Counted from the stretch's first letter, positions 10,665-22,985 are shown. The stretch: 64,000 nucleotides of DNA from Kuschelorhynchus macadamiae (GCA_030620095.1 JAUTXW010003822.1:496001-560000), one strand, 5' to 3'. The notes: a model not told the origin generated them from the letters alone. Made by a program: numbers and translations.

Positions 10665-11677
10665 ACTGACGATGGTGCTTCCAGACGGTCACATATTTAA
10701 GTGAAAATAAAGATTATGGCTGTGTAGAGGTAAAATGGAAAATGTAGGGACCTTTATATCGTACAAAAATTTATTCAATTAAAGTCATAGCAAAATGCGT
10801 TCGGATTTCCCCATCTTCAGTGCTACCTGTAAGAGAGATTGGTAAATAGGTTAATTGATACATTTTAATGTAATTAATTACTAATTTGTAACCTATATAT
10901 AATTTGATGTTGAGGTTTAAGACAAAATGAGTGCGAAACAGAGAGCATTTGAAATTTTTGTACTGTCAGTATAATAAATGAAATAAATTTCATATAAAAA
11001 CATGGATATTCTATTAGTAAAAATGTTTTGTTGAAGAAATTTAAATTAAATTTGGGAATTACGTGACGTTTCTACACTAAAGAAGAGAAGAGATTCACTA
11101 AAATATTTAAATGTATGTGTCATCCACTTACTTTTCAGGTTAAGCACAGGTTACATGATAAAAAGGCCATACTGACGATGGTGCTTTCAGACGGTCACAT
11201 ATTTAATTGAAAATAAAGATTATGGCTGTGTAGAGGTAAAATGGAAAATGTAGGGACCTTTATATCGTACAAAAATTTATTCAATTAAAGTCATAGCAAA
11301 ATGCGTTCGGATTTCCCCATCTTCAGTGCTACCTGTAAGGGAGATTGGTAAATAGGTTAATTAATACATTTTAATGTAATGAATTACTAATTTGTAACCT
11401 ATATATAATTTGATGTTGAGGTTTAAGACAAAATGAATGCGAAACAGAGAGGATTTGAAATTTTTGTACTGTCAATATAATAAATGAAATAAATTTCATA
11501 TAAAAACATGGATATTCTATTAGGAAATATGTTTTGTTGATGAAATTTAAACCAAATTTGAGAATTACGTGATGTTTCTAAACTATAGAAGAGAAGAGAT
11601 TCACTAAAATATTTAAAAGTATGTGTCATCCACTTACTTTTCAGATTAAGCACAGGTTACATGATAAAAAAGCCATA
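10665..11677. repeat. 506-bp tandem direct duplication, likely Penelope pLTR
   Basis: Unit 1 (10665-11170) and unit 2 (11171-about 11677) both start ACTGACGATGGTGCTT and end with GTTACATGATAAAAA-GCCAT, with only scattered substitutions between them. Each contains, on the minus strand, CTGAAGATGGGG-AAATCCGAACG. This resembles a decayed hammerhead core, with CTGAAGA and the stem II bases kept and GAAA changed to GAAC. The units lie on the 3' side of the minus-strand PLE at 12560-14180. Tandem pseudo-LTRs are a known Penelope feature, so I infer these are its pLTRs, but about 900 bp without recognisable PLE sequence separate them from the ORF. Confidence 0.8.
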
Positions 11678-12559
11678 CTTCAGACCAACAATAAACACAT
11701 TTTTAGTATATATTGCACATATCACAAAAAAAATGGTTTTACATGGGATACGTTAGATTTGTTAAGTTGGTATTATGAACATTTTTAAAAGATTTTGTAA
11801 AATAAAGATGAGGCTATTAAGGTAGGAATTTTCAGCCAAAAATTTTATGAATTAATTCAAAATTGATAATAAAAATTTGGATTTTTTTCATTCATTGACA
11901 AAATTTTGGGGATTAAATTAATAAGGTTGGTATGATTTATAGAACAGGGCTCGACTCGACCAAGTTTTATACAATCATAAAAATGTAAGCAGTTACAGTA
12001 AGTAAGTAAATCTTTGTAAAAGAAATTCTGTTTATTAAATTTGAATTTAAGCCAAGTTGCCAAAATAAGTGAATGGGAAATAAAATAGCAGAACCATTGT
12101 TAACAATATTTCAAAAAGTAATTTTACAAATTTTGGTATAGGTATTATCAAGCAAAGAGTATTAAGCATTATATCAATTTCTAACAGACTGAATTCAAAG
12201 TTCAATGAAATGTTTTTTTTTTAAATATATTCTGTATGAAATCGTGAATCGATTCCAAGATAGTTTTTAATTCACTTTAATGTGAAAACTTCTTTTGGAT
12301 AATTACCTGGTAATTAATGCTACATAAATAATCATGTCAGACAAAGCACAGATGATTTATTCAAAAATGTTGTTTCGAGTTTGACTGTCATTTAAAAAAT
12401 TTTTGTTTTTAATTGTTTATATACTTGTCTAGAATAAAAAAGAATAAAAACCAGTTGGACTTATCTCACAGGGTCGTTAGCTTATTACTCTGTTTTCATC
12501 ATAGTGATATGTAAATATAGGATTATGAATCTATAAGTCTACGGTGAAGCAGGACAAAC
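11678..12559. other. Between PLE ORF and duplicated tail; nothing recognised
   Basis: No coding motif was found. It could be PLE 3' untranslated DNA or an insertion. The small minus-strand open frame at 11857-12063 has no recognisable domain. Confidence 0.35.
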
Positions 12560-14180
12560 AATTTATTAAGAGACACTTATGTGTTGAGAAGAGAGTCAAT
12601 ATTTTGAAGCTGTTTTCAAATTTCCATGTACTCCATGAAATCCTGTATATTAAGGTTTTTAGAAGTTATATCATGTAACAATTTAGAATTTGAGTTTGGA
12701 CCAATGTTATAATGAGCAGAGGTAGTTTTTTTAAGCTGTCAATTGATCCGTATTTATAGAGGTATACAAATTCTCTCTCGAGTCTTTGGATGTAAGTTTT
12801 GCTACAAAAGCCACAAGTTAATTTTAGTCGCTGCTTTTTAATAGTGGGTCGATTTTATCCTTTGCGTTTAAATAAATGTGTATCTGAATGGAGTTGATCT
12901 TTTAAAATATTTTAAGCTTTAAGATTAAAGATATGTTTGGGTGCTGTTTGTTTATGTATATTGACCTCGTTGTTTTAATTTTTAGATAAGACAGGTAGAT
13001 TGAAGGATTTCTTGACATAGCAATGGAATGCCGCCATCATGTTAAAACAAATAATGAGAGATGTTAGAAATTGTGTGATCCGTTTATTTTAGCTTTCTAT
13101 AGAAAGAGGAACTTAGACCTTGATTTGTTTTCTGTATTGTTAAGTCCAGATAATTTAGTTGCAGATTTTTTTCTAATTCATTGGTGGACTGTGTATTCGG
13201 ATGTATGTTCTTAAGTTTTAGATTCGAGTTTTCAGCTCCGGTTCTGCCACAGTTTAGGAAACGAAGACAGTCATCTACATACGTAAACCAGTGAAGGATT
13301 TCAGTGTTGTTGTCTAAAATAATATATGTTGTTTCAATATACTTTCCGTCAAAAAGGGTGACAAACAACATCTCAGTGCTAAGCCATTAGGATATTTATA
13401 AAAATTATCATTAAATGAGAAAAAAGTTTGAGAAAGAAAAAGGTTTAAGAGGGATAAAATGTCAACAATTTTTTGATTATCAATATTTTTTTGAGATTTA
13501 AGGAGGTTATTTACTAATTCGACTGTTTCACGTCTCGGAACTATGTTAAAAAGATTTGTGATATCAAAGAAAACCATCAAATAGTTCGGTGGTAAGTTAA
13601 ACGCCTTAAGTTTGTTAGTTAAAATTGATACATCACTTAACCCAAACTTGGAGTGAAACCTAAAAGTTTCCTTATCAGCTTATGTGTGAAAACGGCAATT
13701 AAGGAGATTAGAGTGTTAGTAAAACTACCTACTGGTCATATGGGGATCCCTTTTTTAAGTATCTTTGGTAACTCATGTGATCTAGGTATGTTAGGGTTGT
13801 TAGAAATGAGATTTTTTGGGGCCTGGTTTTCTTCAAGAAATAATTTTTTCTTAACAAAAGTATTAAAACGGTTCGTAGATAATTGTGTGAAACTACCCTA
13901 GAGTAAAAAATTCTCGACCTTTGATATATAGTCCTATTTATTAATAATGACCAGGCAATTGTTTTTTAGAGAAGGATCCGAGGTAAACTGATTAAACTTA
14001 AATAAATCCTTCTTCACATTAAATAAAATATTGTGGATATCAGTGCGCGAACCTCTGTTGGTGTTGTAATCTAATTAGACTTGTTCTATTGAAACGCCAG
14101 GTTCAACCGCAAACTCAAGAACATCAATTTCAGAGAGTCTTGATTTTATGCTTTGTTTGAGACCCACGTTGAGGATTTAA
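12560..14180 (-). pseudogene. Penelope-like element RT and endonuclease, most complete copy (PLE-A)
   Basis: Reading the minus strand downward: LSEIDVLEFAVEPGVS near 14130; NCLVIINK and YISKVENFL near 13950; HELPKI (the LPKIHK block) near 13770; FFDITNLFNIVP (motif A, catalytic Asp kept) near 13560; GLALRCCLSPFLTE (motif B, usually MGSPLSP) near 13390; WFTYVDDCL (motif C, both Asp kept) near 13285; NYLDLTI near 13150; and TDHTISN in the thumb. A GIY-YIG remnant (LTCGFCSKTYIQ) lies near 12800 and the tail LHDITSKNLNIQDFMEYMEI near 12650. This is the whole Penelope domain order on one strand. At least four frameshifts and several stops break it, for example between 13314 and 13371, so it cannot make an intact protein. 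Confidence 0.8.
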
Positions 14181-14860
14181 GAACTAACTAATCAATGGAC
14201 ATTGATATTATTGAAAGGTTAGTATAACACAAGTCAACGGGATGTGGGCACAATGCGTTGAAGTATTGACAGTTAATATAACCGAGTATTTGATGAGAAA
14301 AAGAGAGTATTCCTTTTGCAAATCAATCAAATATTTATTAGTGTCATTGTACAATTATTGTCCACTTTCACAACTCAATAATTTAAATAATAATAATAAT
14401 TACAAATACTCTTCATCTTAGCACTATTTAAAATACAAAATAGACACTCACTAAAACCTTTACACACCAAAACCTAAAATAACATATGAAACGATAAAAA
14501 GTAAAAGTTTGCAATGTGTATAGTATATAGAAATACTAGTAAATATAGTTATTATAAATTATTAACTTTTTAGTTTTTTGTTATAACATCGCATCTTGAG
14601 TTAATATTGTAACAATATAGTGATATAGTCGCTCAGGCAGAATTATTGGCAGAGTTTGAAACGTCATTCCTCAGATCTTCGAGATGTTTATCGCCAATAG
14701 AAAGGCTTAAAGGGCAAAAATATTGAGGAACTATATTTTAAGTGAATATATAACCTTTTGTCTGAGGCTATGCAAAAGAGAATAATTGCTTTTGTACATG
14801 TCGCAAAGTACTGTTCCGTAATTTTAGATTGCAATTGTCCGATTTGTAATGACATCAGAT
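14181..14860. other. Gap between PLE-A and hAT remnant
   Basis: AT-rich, with a stretch of TAA/AAT repeats near 14380-14400. The part after 14600 (…CAGGCAGAATTATTGGCAGA) may still belong to the hAT remnant that follows, but no motif confirms this. Confidence 0.3.
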
Positions 14861-15930
14861 GGTAAAGAATGTGAAATAAATATAACGGGTGCAGATCTAA
14901 TTGAAGCGATACTCGTTATTTTAGAAAAGTTATCTCTTCAAATAGCAAATTTACGAGGACAGGGCTCTGGTAGTGGTAGCCACATGAAGGGAAAAAGTGA
15001 TGTCCAGAAATATTAGATATAAGTCTAATGTATGGGCCCTGCAGCTCACACTCTCTTAACTTGTAGTTAATGACGCTGCTAAGTGTTGTATAACCTCTAC
15101 ATCTTTCTTTAGTCTAATACAAGGCATATATTTATTTTTTCTGCCTCGACACAACGTTTGAATGTTTTGCTACGTTATGTAACTTCTTTGACACTAAAGC
15201 CACTCAGTGATACAGGATGGAAGATCCCAATTGAAACCTTAAAACCACTAAGATATTAATTGGGAATTGCACATGATGCTCTTATGGATAGCTATGAAGG
15301 TAATACATTAACAGAGTGCAAAACTAAAGCAAACGGGTTTGCAAACAATATAGTAAAATATGTGCTTATCGTTTCTCTCCTAGTGTGGTCAATATAATTT
15401 ACGAAGTTAACTTGACGAGTAACCTACTCCAATCCAAAAAGCTGCCACAGCAGAACTACAGAAGAGAAAATAGAATAATTAAAAACTTAAAAGGTGATTT
15501 GGAATTTGACAAAATATTAATCGATGTAAAGAATATTGGGGAAGAATTCGAGATACGTCCATTGTCTCAATCAGAAGCAGCACCAGTCCGTTAAAAAAGA
15601 GGAAAACGCAATTTAACTACGAATCGGAAGACGAGCCTATTGAAGATTCAAAACAAAAATGTTATTGTGCAGTTCTTGAATCTTGATATAGCAATAAATT
15701 CTGTAAACGGGAGGTTTGACCAAATGGAGCAAATAACTTCGGGATTTGGAATCCTCTATAAAATACATGAATATTAAAAACGTATTAACCAACAACGCAG
15801 GAGCCACTTGTAGGTCTAGCAGCAACTTCCCTGGATAAAAAGGTTGCACAAATAAAAGATTTAAATGAGCTTACTTCTAGGTTTGCCAAGCTGAAGTCTA
15901 GGAAAGTGGCAATCTAAATGAATTTACTGA
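14860..15930 (+). pseudogene. hAT transposase remnant (ZMYM1/DUF4371-like), C-terminal half
   Basis: In shifting frames the plus strand encodes GADLIEAILVILEKLSL and RGQGSGSGSHMKGKSDVQK, the Gly-rich block with the second catalytic region of this hAT branch. It continues with LKPLSDTGWKIPIE (the 'LSDTRW' block), GNTLTECKTKANGF, VNLTSNLLQSKKL and RFDQMEQITSGFGILYKI, then RFAKLKSRKVA. An open frame covers 15385-15594. The segment ends before the C-terminal dimerisation domain, which I do not find. No terminal inverted repeats or target duplication could be located, so the element's limits are unknown. Confidence 0.7.
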
Positions 15931-16849
15931 TTTTTACTCTTTTTTAATATTACTTAGTTAATAGTTCTGTATGCTACAAGTATGTTGTGGTGTATATAAG
16001 ACCCGCCAAAAAAGTTTTCATCTGTTTTTAGAATCAATTTTTCATTGGCTTATATGCAAATCACACACGAGTGCTATAGAACTTGTTATTCAATACTTGT
16101 AAAATTGGATATTGCTACTTTATTTTTATAAATTTTAATCATCCCTGGCATTTAAATTTTATTTGTGATATGACAACTATGATTTGACAAACCATTGACA
16201 ATATTTTAGGAGAGAGCTTTGCTTTTAAATCCTCTATAAAATATACAAACTAAAGGTTGACATTAAATCGTTATTATTAAAATGTCACTTTCATTAAAAG
16301 GAAGGCGCCAAAAAGAGCATTTTTATGGAATTAAGAATTATTAGAGGTATTAAGTAATTTTAGGGAATACGCACCAATTTTATTATCTTTTTAATTTCAA
16401 CTATAAGGAATATATGATTAGCTTGACTCTAAATGATTTCCTGTATCTTGTGATTAGATTTAGTCGTTTGCTTTATAAATAATTTCTTGGCAACTTTTAT
16501 ACATTGACTGTGCATGGTATTAGAAAACATTCATTAAGAATCAAGTTTAAAATGCGGGATTCTTATTTCGCTTCATTGGAAAATAATTGATCTTAGGGAA
16601 TTTTTTTCATGTTTGTTATTTTGCTTAAAAACTAAAACAAAAATCTTATCCAATGTTACTTCTGTATTTAAAGTTACATCAATAAAATAATGTAATTTTC
16701 TTGTTTGTCTTTCTTCCTTCCTGCATCGTAAATGTCTGAGAATGTTTCTATATAACAGTAAGCTATTTCTTGTGCTTTTAAAATTTGTTTATTTATTACA
16801 CAATTATGTTACCCTGTTCGTAATATATAGCTTTTTCAAGAATCTCTTT
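15931..16849. other. Intergenic AT-rich DNA, nothing recognised
   Basis: No coding family, terminal repeat or hairpin was noticed. Confidence 0.4.
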
Positions 16850-17030
16850 TCTCCCTCAAATAGTAAACCGAGTGGCAAAAATCTAAAGAGACCTTAGAGC
16901 CTCTGATATAACAATATCGCATTTAACCGAGTTGGTTTCACGGTTTCCGAGTAAAACGACTTTGAAGTATGTCGGGTAGCATTTAGTTTGTTGCCTGATT
17001 TTCCAGGATAGAAGAGGCGAATTATCGAAA
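16850..17030 (-). repeat. Dispersed repeat D1, copy 2 (inverted relative to 7920-8100)
   Basis: GTTGGTTTCACGG, then ACTTTGAAGTATGTCGGGTA and CTGATTTTCCA, are the reverse complement of the corresponding blocks of copy 1 in the same order and with similar spacing. Confidence 0.55.
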
Positions 17031-17501
17031 ATAAAAGATCTTGTTAGTTATGTCGGTTTGAAAATTTGATTTTCGCGTTGTCTTTTTGCATTGGAGTATG
17101 CCCTATTGCAACGATAGTGAAACTAACCTGCCATTATTATCATGGTGCTGTGGAAAAAATACCTGTAAAAATGTTGATTTAATGTATAAAAATTGAATGT
17201 GTATACTTATTTGTATAGCACGGAATATATATGTAAATTTCGCATTGTTTGCATAATTATCAGTTTTTAACTTTTTTCCATATTTTTACATTATAGTGCA
17301 TATTTGCATATTTTGCTTATTATTTGTACTAAACACTCGCCAAATGATCAAAACAGGACCATATTTCGTAGTATTTTGACAAAATATTCGAGTAATAGGG
17401 CAATAAGTCTAAGTTACCCAACAAACCCTTAAACACAATGGTCTGGAAAATCCAAGCGTCTTAAAATAGATTCGAAACAAAGCTGTAAACAAGTAGGTAA
17501 A

Positions 17502-17990
17502 CTTCAGTGGCGGCTCGTCAGGGGACGAGCTTCAATTAATTTACTTACAAATAAAAATATTTTTAAACTAATAAACATTTTATGATCTATATTTCTATGA
17601 TAATAATGTAGTCTGTTTTATGCAATCTCATTATTAACCTAATTATAGGATTATTTATCAAAATTAGTAAGATACTCAGCTGAACACTTTCTCATAAGAG
17701 CGACGTCGTCCAGGCCAAGCGTTGGAAAAAAGAAAGATGGAAAAGTAGGTCTAAAATGTTCACTAAGGACTTTGACAAGAATAGTTCTTTGAATATGAGT
17801 TCATCCCCCAATACTTGTGTTGATGTCGAAAGAAGTTTTTTTTATACAAACATATGCTGACAGATAGAAGACGATCATTTATTTTTCCGGTAATTTCGAA
17901 AAACATGTTTTCAGATCTTTTTGTAATAGTAAGTTATCGTAAAACAATTTATGGTAACACTAGCAATATAAAATATTTCGATAAATATCG
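17502..17990 (+). mobile_element. hAT-type remnant with C-terminal dimerisation domain
   Basis: The left end CAGTGGCGGCTCGTCAGGGG is typical of hAT termini (CAGTGGCG...). About 290 bp later the plus strand encodes SPNTCVDVERSFF, then YKHMLTDRRRSF in the adjacent frame, which is the hAT C-terminal dimerisation motif (…S.D.ERSFS..K.il.drR..l). The transposase body is missing, so this would be an internally deleted copy. I did not find the right end or a target duplication. Confidence 0.55.
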
Positions 17991-18283
17991 TTTTATTTTG
18001 AGGTCAAAGGGTTTAGCGAACTCATAAAAATATTGCATATTGCACATCCATTTACATGCACACATTTTTAAAAATTGCTTATTTGAGTTATTTTGGTAAT
18101 CAGTCCTAACTGTTTCAATTGTGTGTACAAAGTACAACGAGAGTTGATAACAAGAACTACCAGAAATTCAATATTAACTGAAGGACGAATGGACAAACCA
18201 TTTAGTAATTAAAAACGTGATTTTGGTTGCCTATAAAGCTAAATTTACGTAGAGAAATATAATTTTTCTAGGAGTCTGCGGAA

Positions 18284-18895
18284 AGTGAGTACTTTTTACA
18301 CTTATATGAGTGCAGCAAATTCCATTTTTCGGCACTAGTACTGAAAAATACATAAACATCGCATACCTTTATCGCCATTTAATTAGACTTCGGATGTTAA
18401 TGAAGATCACTGGAACTGAAGTGTGGTCTGTTTTAACATACTTAATAAAACATTGACCAGAAATACGGGAGAAATCTAAACATGTTGAACCTACCGAATA
18501 ATTGCAAGGCCATTCTATCTGTATCGTTGATATGAAAATAAGTTTGCGTGTTTTGTACCTGTTTGTTGATTATCAGTATAGACTTCAAAGTGGAAATACA
18601 CAAGGCATAAATAATTCTGAAATGAAAGGAAATATTTTCATACCGGTTTAAACTTCAGCCATAAATTTAACGAATAGCAGTAACTGTTATTTTACCTTAT
18701 TATTGTTAATAATAAAAAAAAGTTTGAATTTTGAATTGTATTTTGACCTTCACGTCTATACTGAAATAAATTATTTAAAATAACTACCAAAAAAGTTAAT
18801 TTTCCTACCTAACACGTGCGGAAAGTGTCTTTTCCGCACTTGACTGCTGCCTGAATTCCAGTCAGGAAAGTGTCACTTTCCGCACTTTCCTACTA
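18284..18895. repeat. Region framed by TGCGGAAAGTGA / TCACTTTCCGCA, with palindromes
   Basis: TGCGGAAAGTGA occurs near 18284, and its reverse complement TCACTTTCCGCA near 18872. Between them, at about 18818-18841, GTGCGGAAA-gtgtct-TTTCCGCAC forms a nine-base hairpin, and GGAAAGTGTCACTTTCC near 18865 is a further palindrome. This could be a MITE or foldback element with GCGGAAAGTG termini. No target duplication was identified and no coding sequence lies inside. Confidence 0.35.
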
Positions 18896-19639
18896 CCACT
18901 TATGAAACTAACAAACCAAGGTCTCTTAATTGGGCTAGAAAGTGCCAATCTCCAATATGTGTTGAAAAATATTTTTAAACAAGACAGTATTTGAAAGATG
19001 GCGAGTGAAGAGAAAGTTAAAGAACGGAAGCCTACTTTTAACTTATTCCATTTACGATCGAAGCAATTATTCAGTCTTACAACACTAGGGTAGGCACATT
19101 TCAACACGAATGTTGAAATGTAAATAAAAATTAAAATAAAATTCTATGTGATTGTAAGTAAAATAATATACTCCAAAATAATATGTTATTTATGTATGTA
19201 GAGCTTGAAAACTTAAAAAAAAATGTAATAAATTTGATTATCTGCAGCACAAAAAGGATTATTGTAAAGATGCTACAAGACATAGCCATGTGACTCTGCA
19301 TTTCTTTTTTCAAATTCTTTTTTGTAATAATTTCTATAAAAGTTTTATAAAAATGGGAAACAATTCAATTTTGTTAAAGAAATAATAGTCAATAATGTGT
19401 CCGTAATATGTGTAATAAAAGATATAATAAATAAACAATAGTTCGTTTAAAACGAGTCTCGATATTACTTTTTCCATAAATAATAGGCACCTGAAAACCC
19501 GTATTCAACAATTATTTTGGTTGGCATATTAAAAAATACGGTCTTTATTACGTTTCACAGTTTTTTTAATAGTGAGTTTTTAGTAGTAAAAAAATGAGAA
19601 TCCGATTAAATGTACTATTTTAACAGTGTGTATTCCCAG
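18896..19639. other. Intergenic AT-rich DNA, nothing recognised
   Basis: Two small minus-strand open frames (18862-19107 and 19131-19313) carry no motif. No repeat relation to the rest of the window was noticed. Confidence 0.35.
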
Positions 19640-19990
19640 TAAGGACCTTCTTCTCCAACATCTTGGTCGATGTGTAGTGGTAACGAGACTTCACCCTTCA
19701 TCAATGTTTTAGAGGACTCTGTATATTCATTCTGTTGGAATCCTTGCTGGTGTTTCATTGTCTGTGTCCACGTCTTCGCTTAGCATCTCTCCCAAACAAT
19801 CAGTCATTTATGTTTTCAAAACGAGTAATATGACCAAAAAAATTAGGATGTGGCATCTCTCTCCAACACCACATTTCAAACGTGTCTATATTACGTTTAT
19901 CTGCAGAATTAATTATCTAAGTTTCTGAGGCATGAGAGAATATTAAAATACCAATGACTACAAGAATCGATAGAATTTTCTAAAAAGGTT
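19640..19990 (-). pseudogene. RTE-clade LINE, C-terminal end of pol, with deletion
   Basis: On the minus strand the translation reads FSHASET, then ADKRNIDTFEMWCWREM, then NFFGHITRFENIN, then AKRRRGHRQ. This matches the conserved end of RTE/BovB-like reverse transcriptases (…W.l.k.de.ri.aFEMwcyRrml…, …lGHi.R.e…, …GkR.rGR…). The stretch normally found between the FEMW and GHITR blocks is missing, so the copy has an internal deletion as well as stops. It lies directly left of the hAT insertion site at 20020. I see no further RTE sequence on the other side of that insertion. Confidence 0.65.
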
Positions 19991-20019
19991 AACAGATGAC
20001 AACTGGAAATTTAAAAAAC

Positions 20020-20027
20020 TAAGATCG
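20020..20027. repeat. Left target-site duplication of hAT element
   Basis: TAAGATCG, identical to 22549-22556, directly outside the left end. Confidence 0.93.
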
Positions 20028-22548
20028 CAGGGGCGTGCGGTGAAATTTTAAGAAAGGGAAGCAATTTTTAGAAACTTACCTATTTGTAATGTCATTCGAT
20101 TGTTCGATCATTTTTTGCAAATTCATCAATGACGCCATCATATAAACGTCGATGCTCCGACATATTTTGGAGAAGTTTATTTTTAATGGACAACAGCGAT
20201 GTATGCGAAAGTCTTTCCTTTCCCGTTGAATTTCTCACGAAATTTTTTATACGTTTAAGTGTTGAAAAATTTCGTTCTACTGATGAACTTGTGGCAGGTA
20301 TTGTCAATACTAATTCACACAATTTCGACACTTCGTTGTAGGCATCTTCCAGCTCCTTGTCTTTTAAAAATTGCATTAATTCCTTAGCGTTATTTTTTGC
20401 GCTAATGTCATCACTTTCCTAAATCACTTTTAGTTCAGATCGCAGTAACACTCGGTCGAAGAACTGGCCATAATGAAGAAGAAGAGATTTAAACGCATCT
20501 TCTCGAAGAGTTTTTCCTTTAATTGCATTAAAATTGCAGAGCTCGAGGAATTTAAAATCATTTAAACCGTTAAATCTATAGTTTATTTGTTGCTAAATTT
20601 GATCGATTATTTCATAAAAGAGGCGTCTGTATGATTTTTGAACATCTCCCACCTTGTCTGTTCGAAGAAGCATGGCTTGTGGCTCTACATTTAACGTCAT
20701 CGTTTTCTCTCAAAATAGGTCAAAGTCGTCTCTTTTTTAGCTTAACATAGGCTTAAAATCATCCACTTTTTTTAGGCAAAAAGCTATATCATTTGTTTTA
20801 GTTTGTAATACATTGTCCGAGAATAGAAATATTTCTGAAAATATGTTCAACAAATAATTAAATTTAAAATCACGTTTCAAACAGTCCAAAAACCCCCTCG
20901 AACTATTTGTTGCTTCTGAGTCCCACGTTTCATTATTTTCTATTATATTCTCAAATAGTTCAATCAGTAATAAACCGATTTTCACATACTTTTAACACAA
21001 GTCTTCCATTATATTTCCACCTAGTAGGAGCTACTTTGGGCAATAGTTTGTGGACAATGGAGTCCAAAGCTTGTGTACGTTTTGTTGACTTAGAAAAAAA
21101 AGCAGCCATGCCACTTAAAGTAACGAAAAATACTTTACACTCTTTAATGTGATTGATGGACTGGGATAAAACTAAATTTAATTTATGAGCAAAACAATGG
21201 ACAAAAACAGCACTTGGGAAAGCTTGCAGACCCCCTAATTGTCCTGCCATTACAGCAGCTCCATCATAGCTTTGAGCAACTAATTTTATCTCTCCATTAA
21301 TTTCTTTAGTAACGTTATAAACTACGGTATATAATGCATCTGCTGTACGATTTTCGGACAGATTCTTAAAACCTAAAAATCGCTCTTGATAATTGGCTAA
21401 AATTAGTGATATCAGTTGTTTCGTCCAGACCAATAGCAATGAACCGCGCCTCGCCAATCTCCTGCTTAATTGTTTTTAGAATAATGGTTGCAACAGCGGA
21501 AATTAAATCATTCTGGATTCGATTCGACGTTCCGCGAAAAACGCTAGACTGCTCTAAATGATTTTTTAAACAATCATCATATTTAGCCATTAAACTAAGT
21601 AAATCTTGAAAATTTCCTCTATTTGAAGAAACCCTTGTTTCGTCATGACCTCTAAACCCCAATTCATGCTCTCCGAGTAAACAAACAACATCGATAAGTC
21701 TTCTTAATATTTGCCTATTTTTATCGACTAGTTCATTGTGTTGGCGGTGATTAATTTCCAACTGTTTATTAAAGGCGTGTTCAATTCTGGTTGTGCCGAA
21801 GACTTTTTCTTTTATGACGGCATGTAAATGCGCTTTGGACATAATGTGTCTTTTTACAGCTTTGTGGAAATTGTTTAAGTCAGAAAAACCAGTTTTATTC
21901 CAGAGATCTTTTTCATTTTCAAAAAGTAAACATGGCTAACAAAATAATTTACTTATATTTTCACACCATGTTAGCTATTTAAATTGTTCGTATTGTTTTC
22001 CCAGATAAAAATGTCTACACCACACATTCACACACACTCTTCTTACTAAATTCTCCAACATTTTCAACGTTATTACCGGCAGAAGTAGACGGTATTTGCA
22101 TATCCACGTCCGTATTATTGTCTTCCATATCGCACCATGCACGACGCTACGTATGTATCACACAACACACGGATAGCCGTTCAAACAAAGAACCTACTCC
22201 AACGATAGCTTCCGCCACCACTTAAAGCACGCGACTAAAATGCAAAAACTGCAAACAGCCGGTGGAAAGTTCAATAACCTCTGGCTCGATTCACAGGAAA
22301 TCAAGCATATAGGACTTGGCTGCAGAGAAGCTAGCGGCCCGCATAGGTTCTATTCGATATTCTAGTGTGGCTGGGTCGGAGTCAAGGCCGCATTTATTAT
22401 GGCCTTGATAATTAAGATAATATTTTAGAATTTTTAATATAAACTAAATTAATGATTTCCTATTACAAAAATTACATTTTAGAAGATGTTTTGTAATTTT
22501 TTTTGGGGAAACACTGCTTCCCTTGCTTCCATGGACGGTACGCCCCTG
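20028..22548 (-). mobile_element. Complete hAT transposon, 2521 bp, with TIRs and 8-bp TSD
   Basis: The left end reads CAGGGGCGTGCGGT and the right end, reverse-complemented, CAGGGGCGTACCGT. Both continue to an AAGGGAAGCA box about 28 bases in, giving imperfect terminal inverted repeats. Both ends abut the same 8-bp sequence TAAGATCG, the target length of hAT transposases. The interior encodes one transposase on the minus strand with a TTF-type zinc finger, DUF4371-type catalytic core and C-terminal dimerisation domain. The identical target duplications suggest a fairly recent insertion, although the ORF carries several defects. Confidence 0.93.
20092..22128 (-). pseudogene. hAT transposase (TTF zinc finger, DUF4371 core, dimerisation domain), disabled
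   Basis: The likely start is the ATG at 22126-22128 (MEDNNTDVDM). After two in-frame stops and a frame change come FKxLTWCENISKLFCxPCLL and HIMSKAHLHA, a TTF-type zinc finger in which one Trp codon reads TAG. The core has IGLDETTDI (first catalytic Asp, about 21450), then QSYDGAAVMAG (second Asp, about 21275), VHCFAHKLNLV and APTRWKYN. The C-terminus has PATSSSVERNFSTLKRIKNF, the hAT dimerisation and catalytic-Glu region, ending in TAA/TGA-type stop sequence at 20092. A short deletion after TNFSQLS (about 21375) shifts the frame, and another stop lies near 20420. The protein would act in the nucleus, excising and inserting the element. Confidence 0.88.
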
Positions 22549-22556
22549 TAAGATCG
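22549..22556. repeat. Right target-site duplication of hAT element
   Basis: TAAGATCG, identical to 20020-20027, directly outside the right end. Confidence 0.93.
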
Positions 22557-22985
22557 AATTTGTTTTGTTTTAAATGGAATACCCTGTACAGTATTGTTTC
22601 ATTAGATTGACCTCTTTTTGCTGATTATGAGATTAAAAGATAAACGAAAGATAAAAAATTGACAAAAGTCCGACTATAAGAGGGAGTGTTTGTACTCCTA
22701 ATGAGTTCATATCTATGTGATTAAACGTTTGTTTGAAGGTGGTAGACAATGTGAATGTCCATTAAACTCGTTCGTTGGACTTGCATTGTCTTTATTACAT
22801 TGGTTTCACCACGTTTTGTATGGTAACTATTTCCAATGAAGTGCAAAATAAATGTTCACTGTAAACCTACGAACTTATATAAATACTAGTCGTGTGCTAT
22901 GATGTTGCGTGAAATCTTTGAATCGTGGATACCTGAACCGCAAAGTTTTATGAGGTCATTTTGAGCTACAAGCGGCTTCCATATA
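22557..22985. other. Flank of hAT and PLE-C; no gene seen
   Basis: No motif was found, though the part from about 22760 could be untranslated sequence of the PLE fragment that follows on the minus strand. Confidence 0.3.

Noticed and set aside
20129..20341. Plus-strand frames inside the hAT element (20129-20341, 20907-21152)
   Set aside because: They are antisense to recognised transposase blocks.
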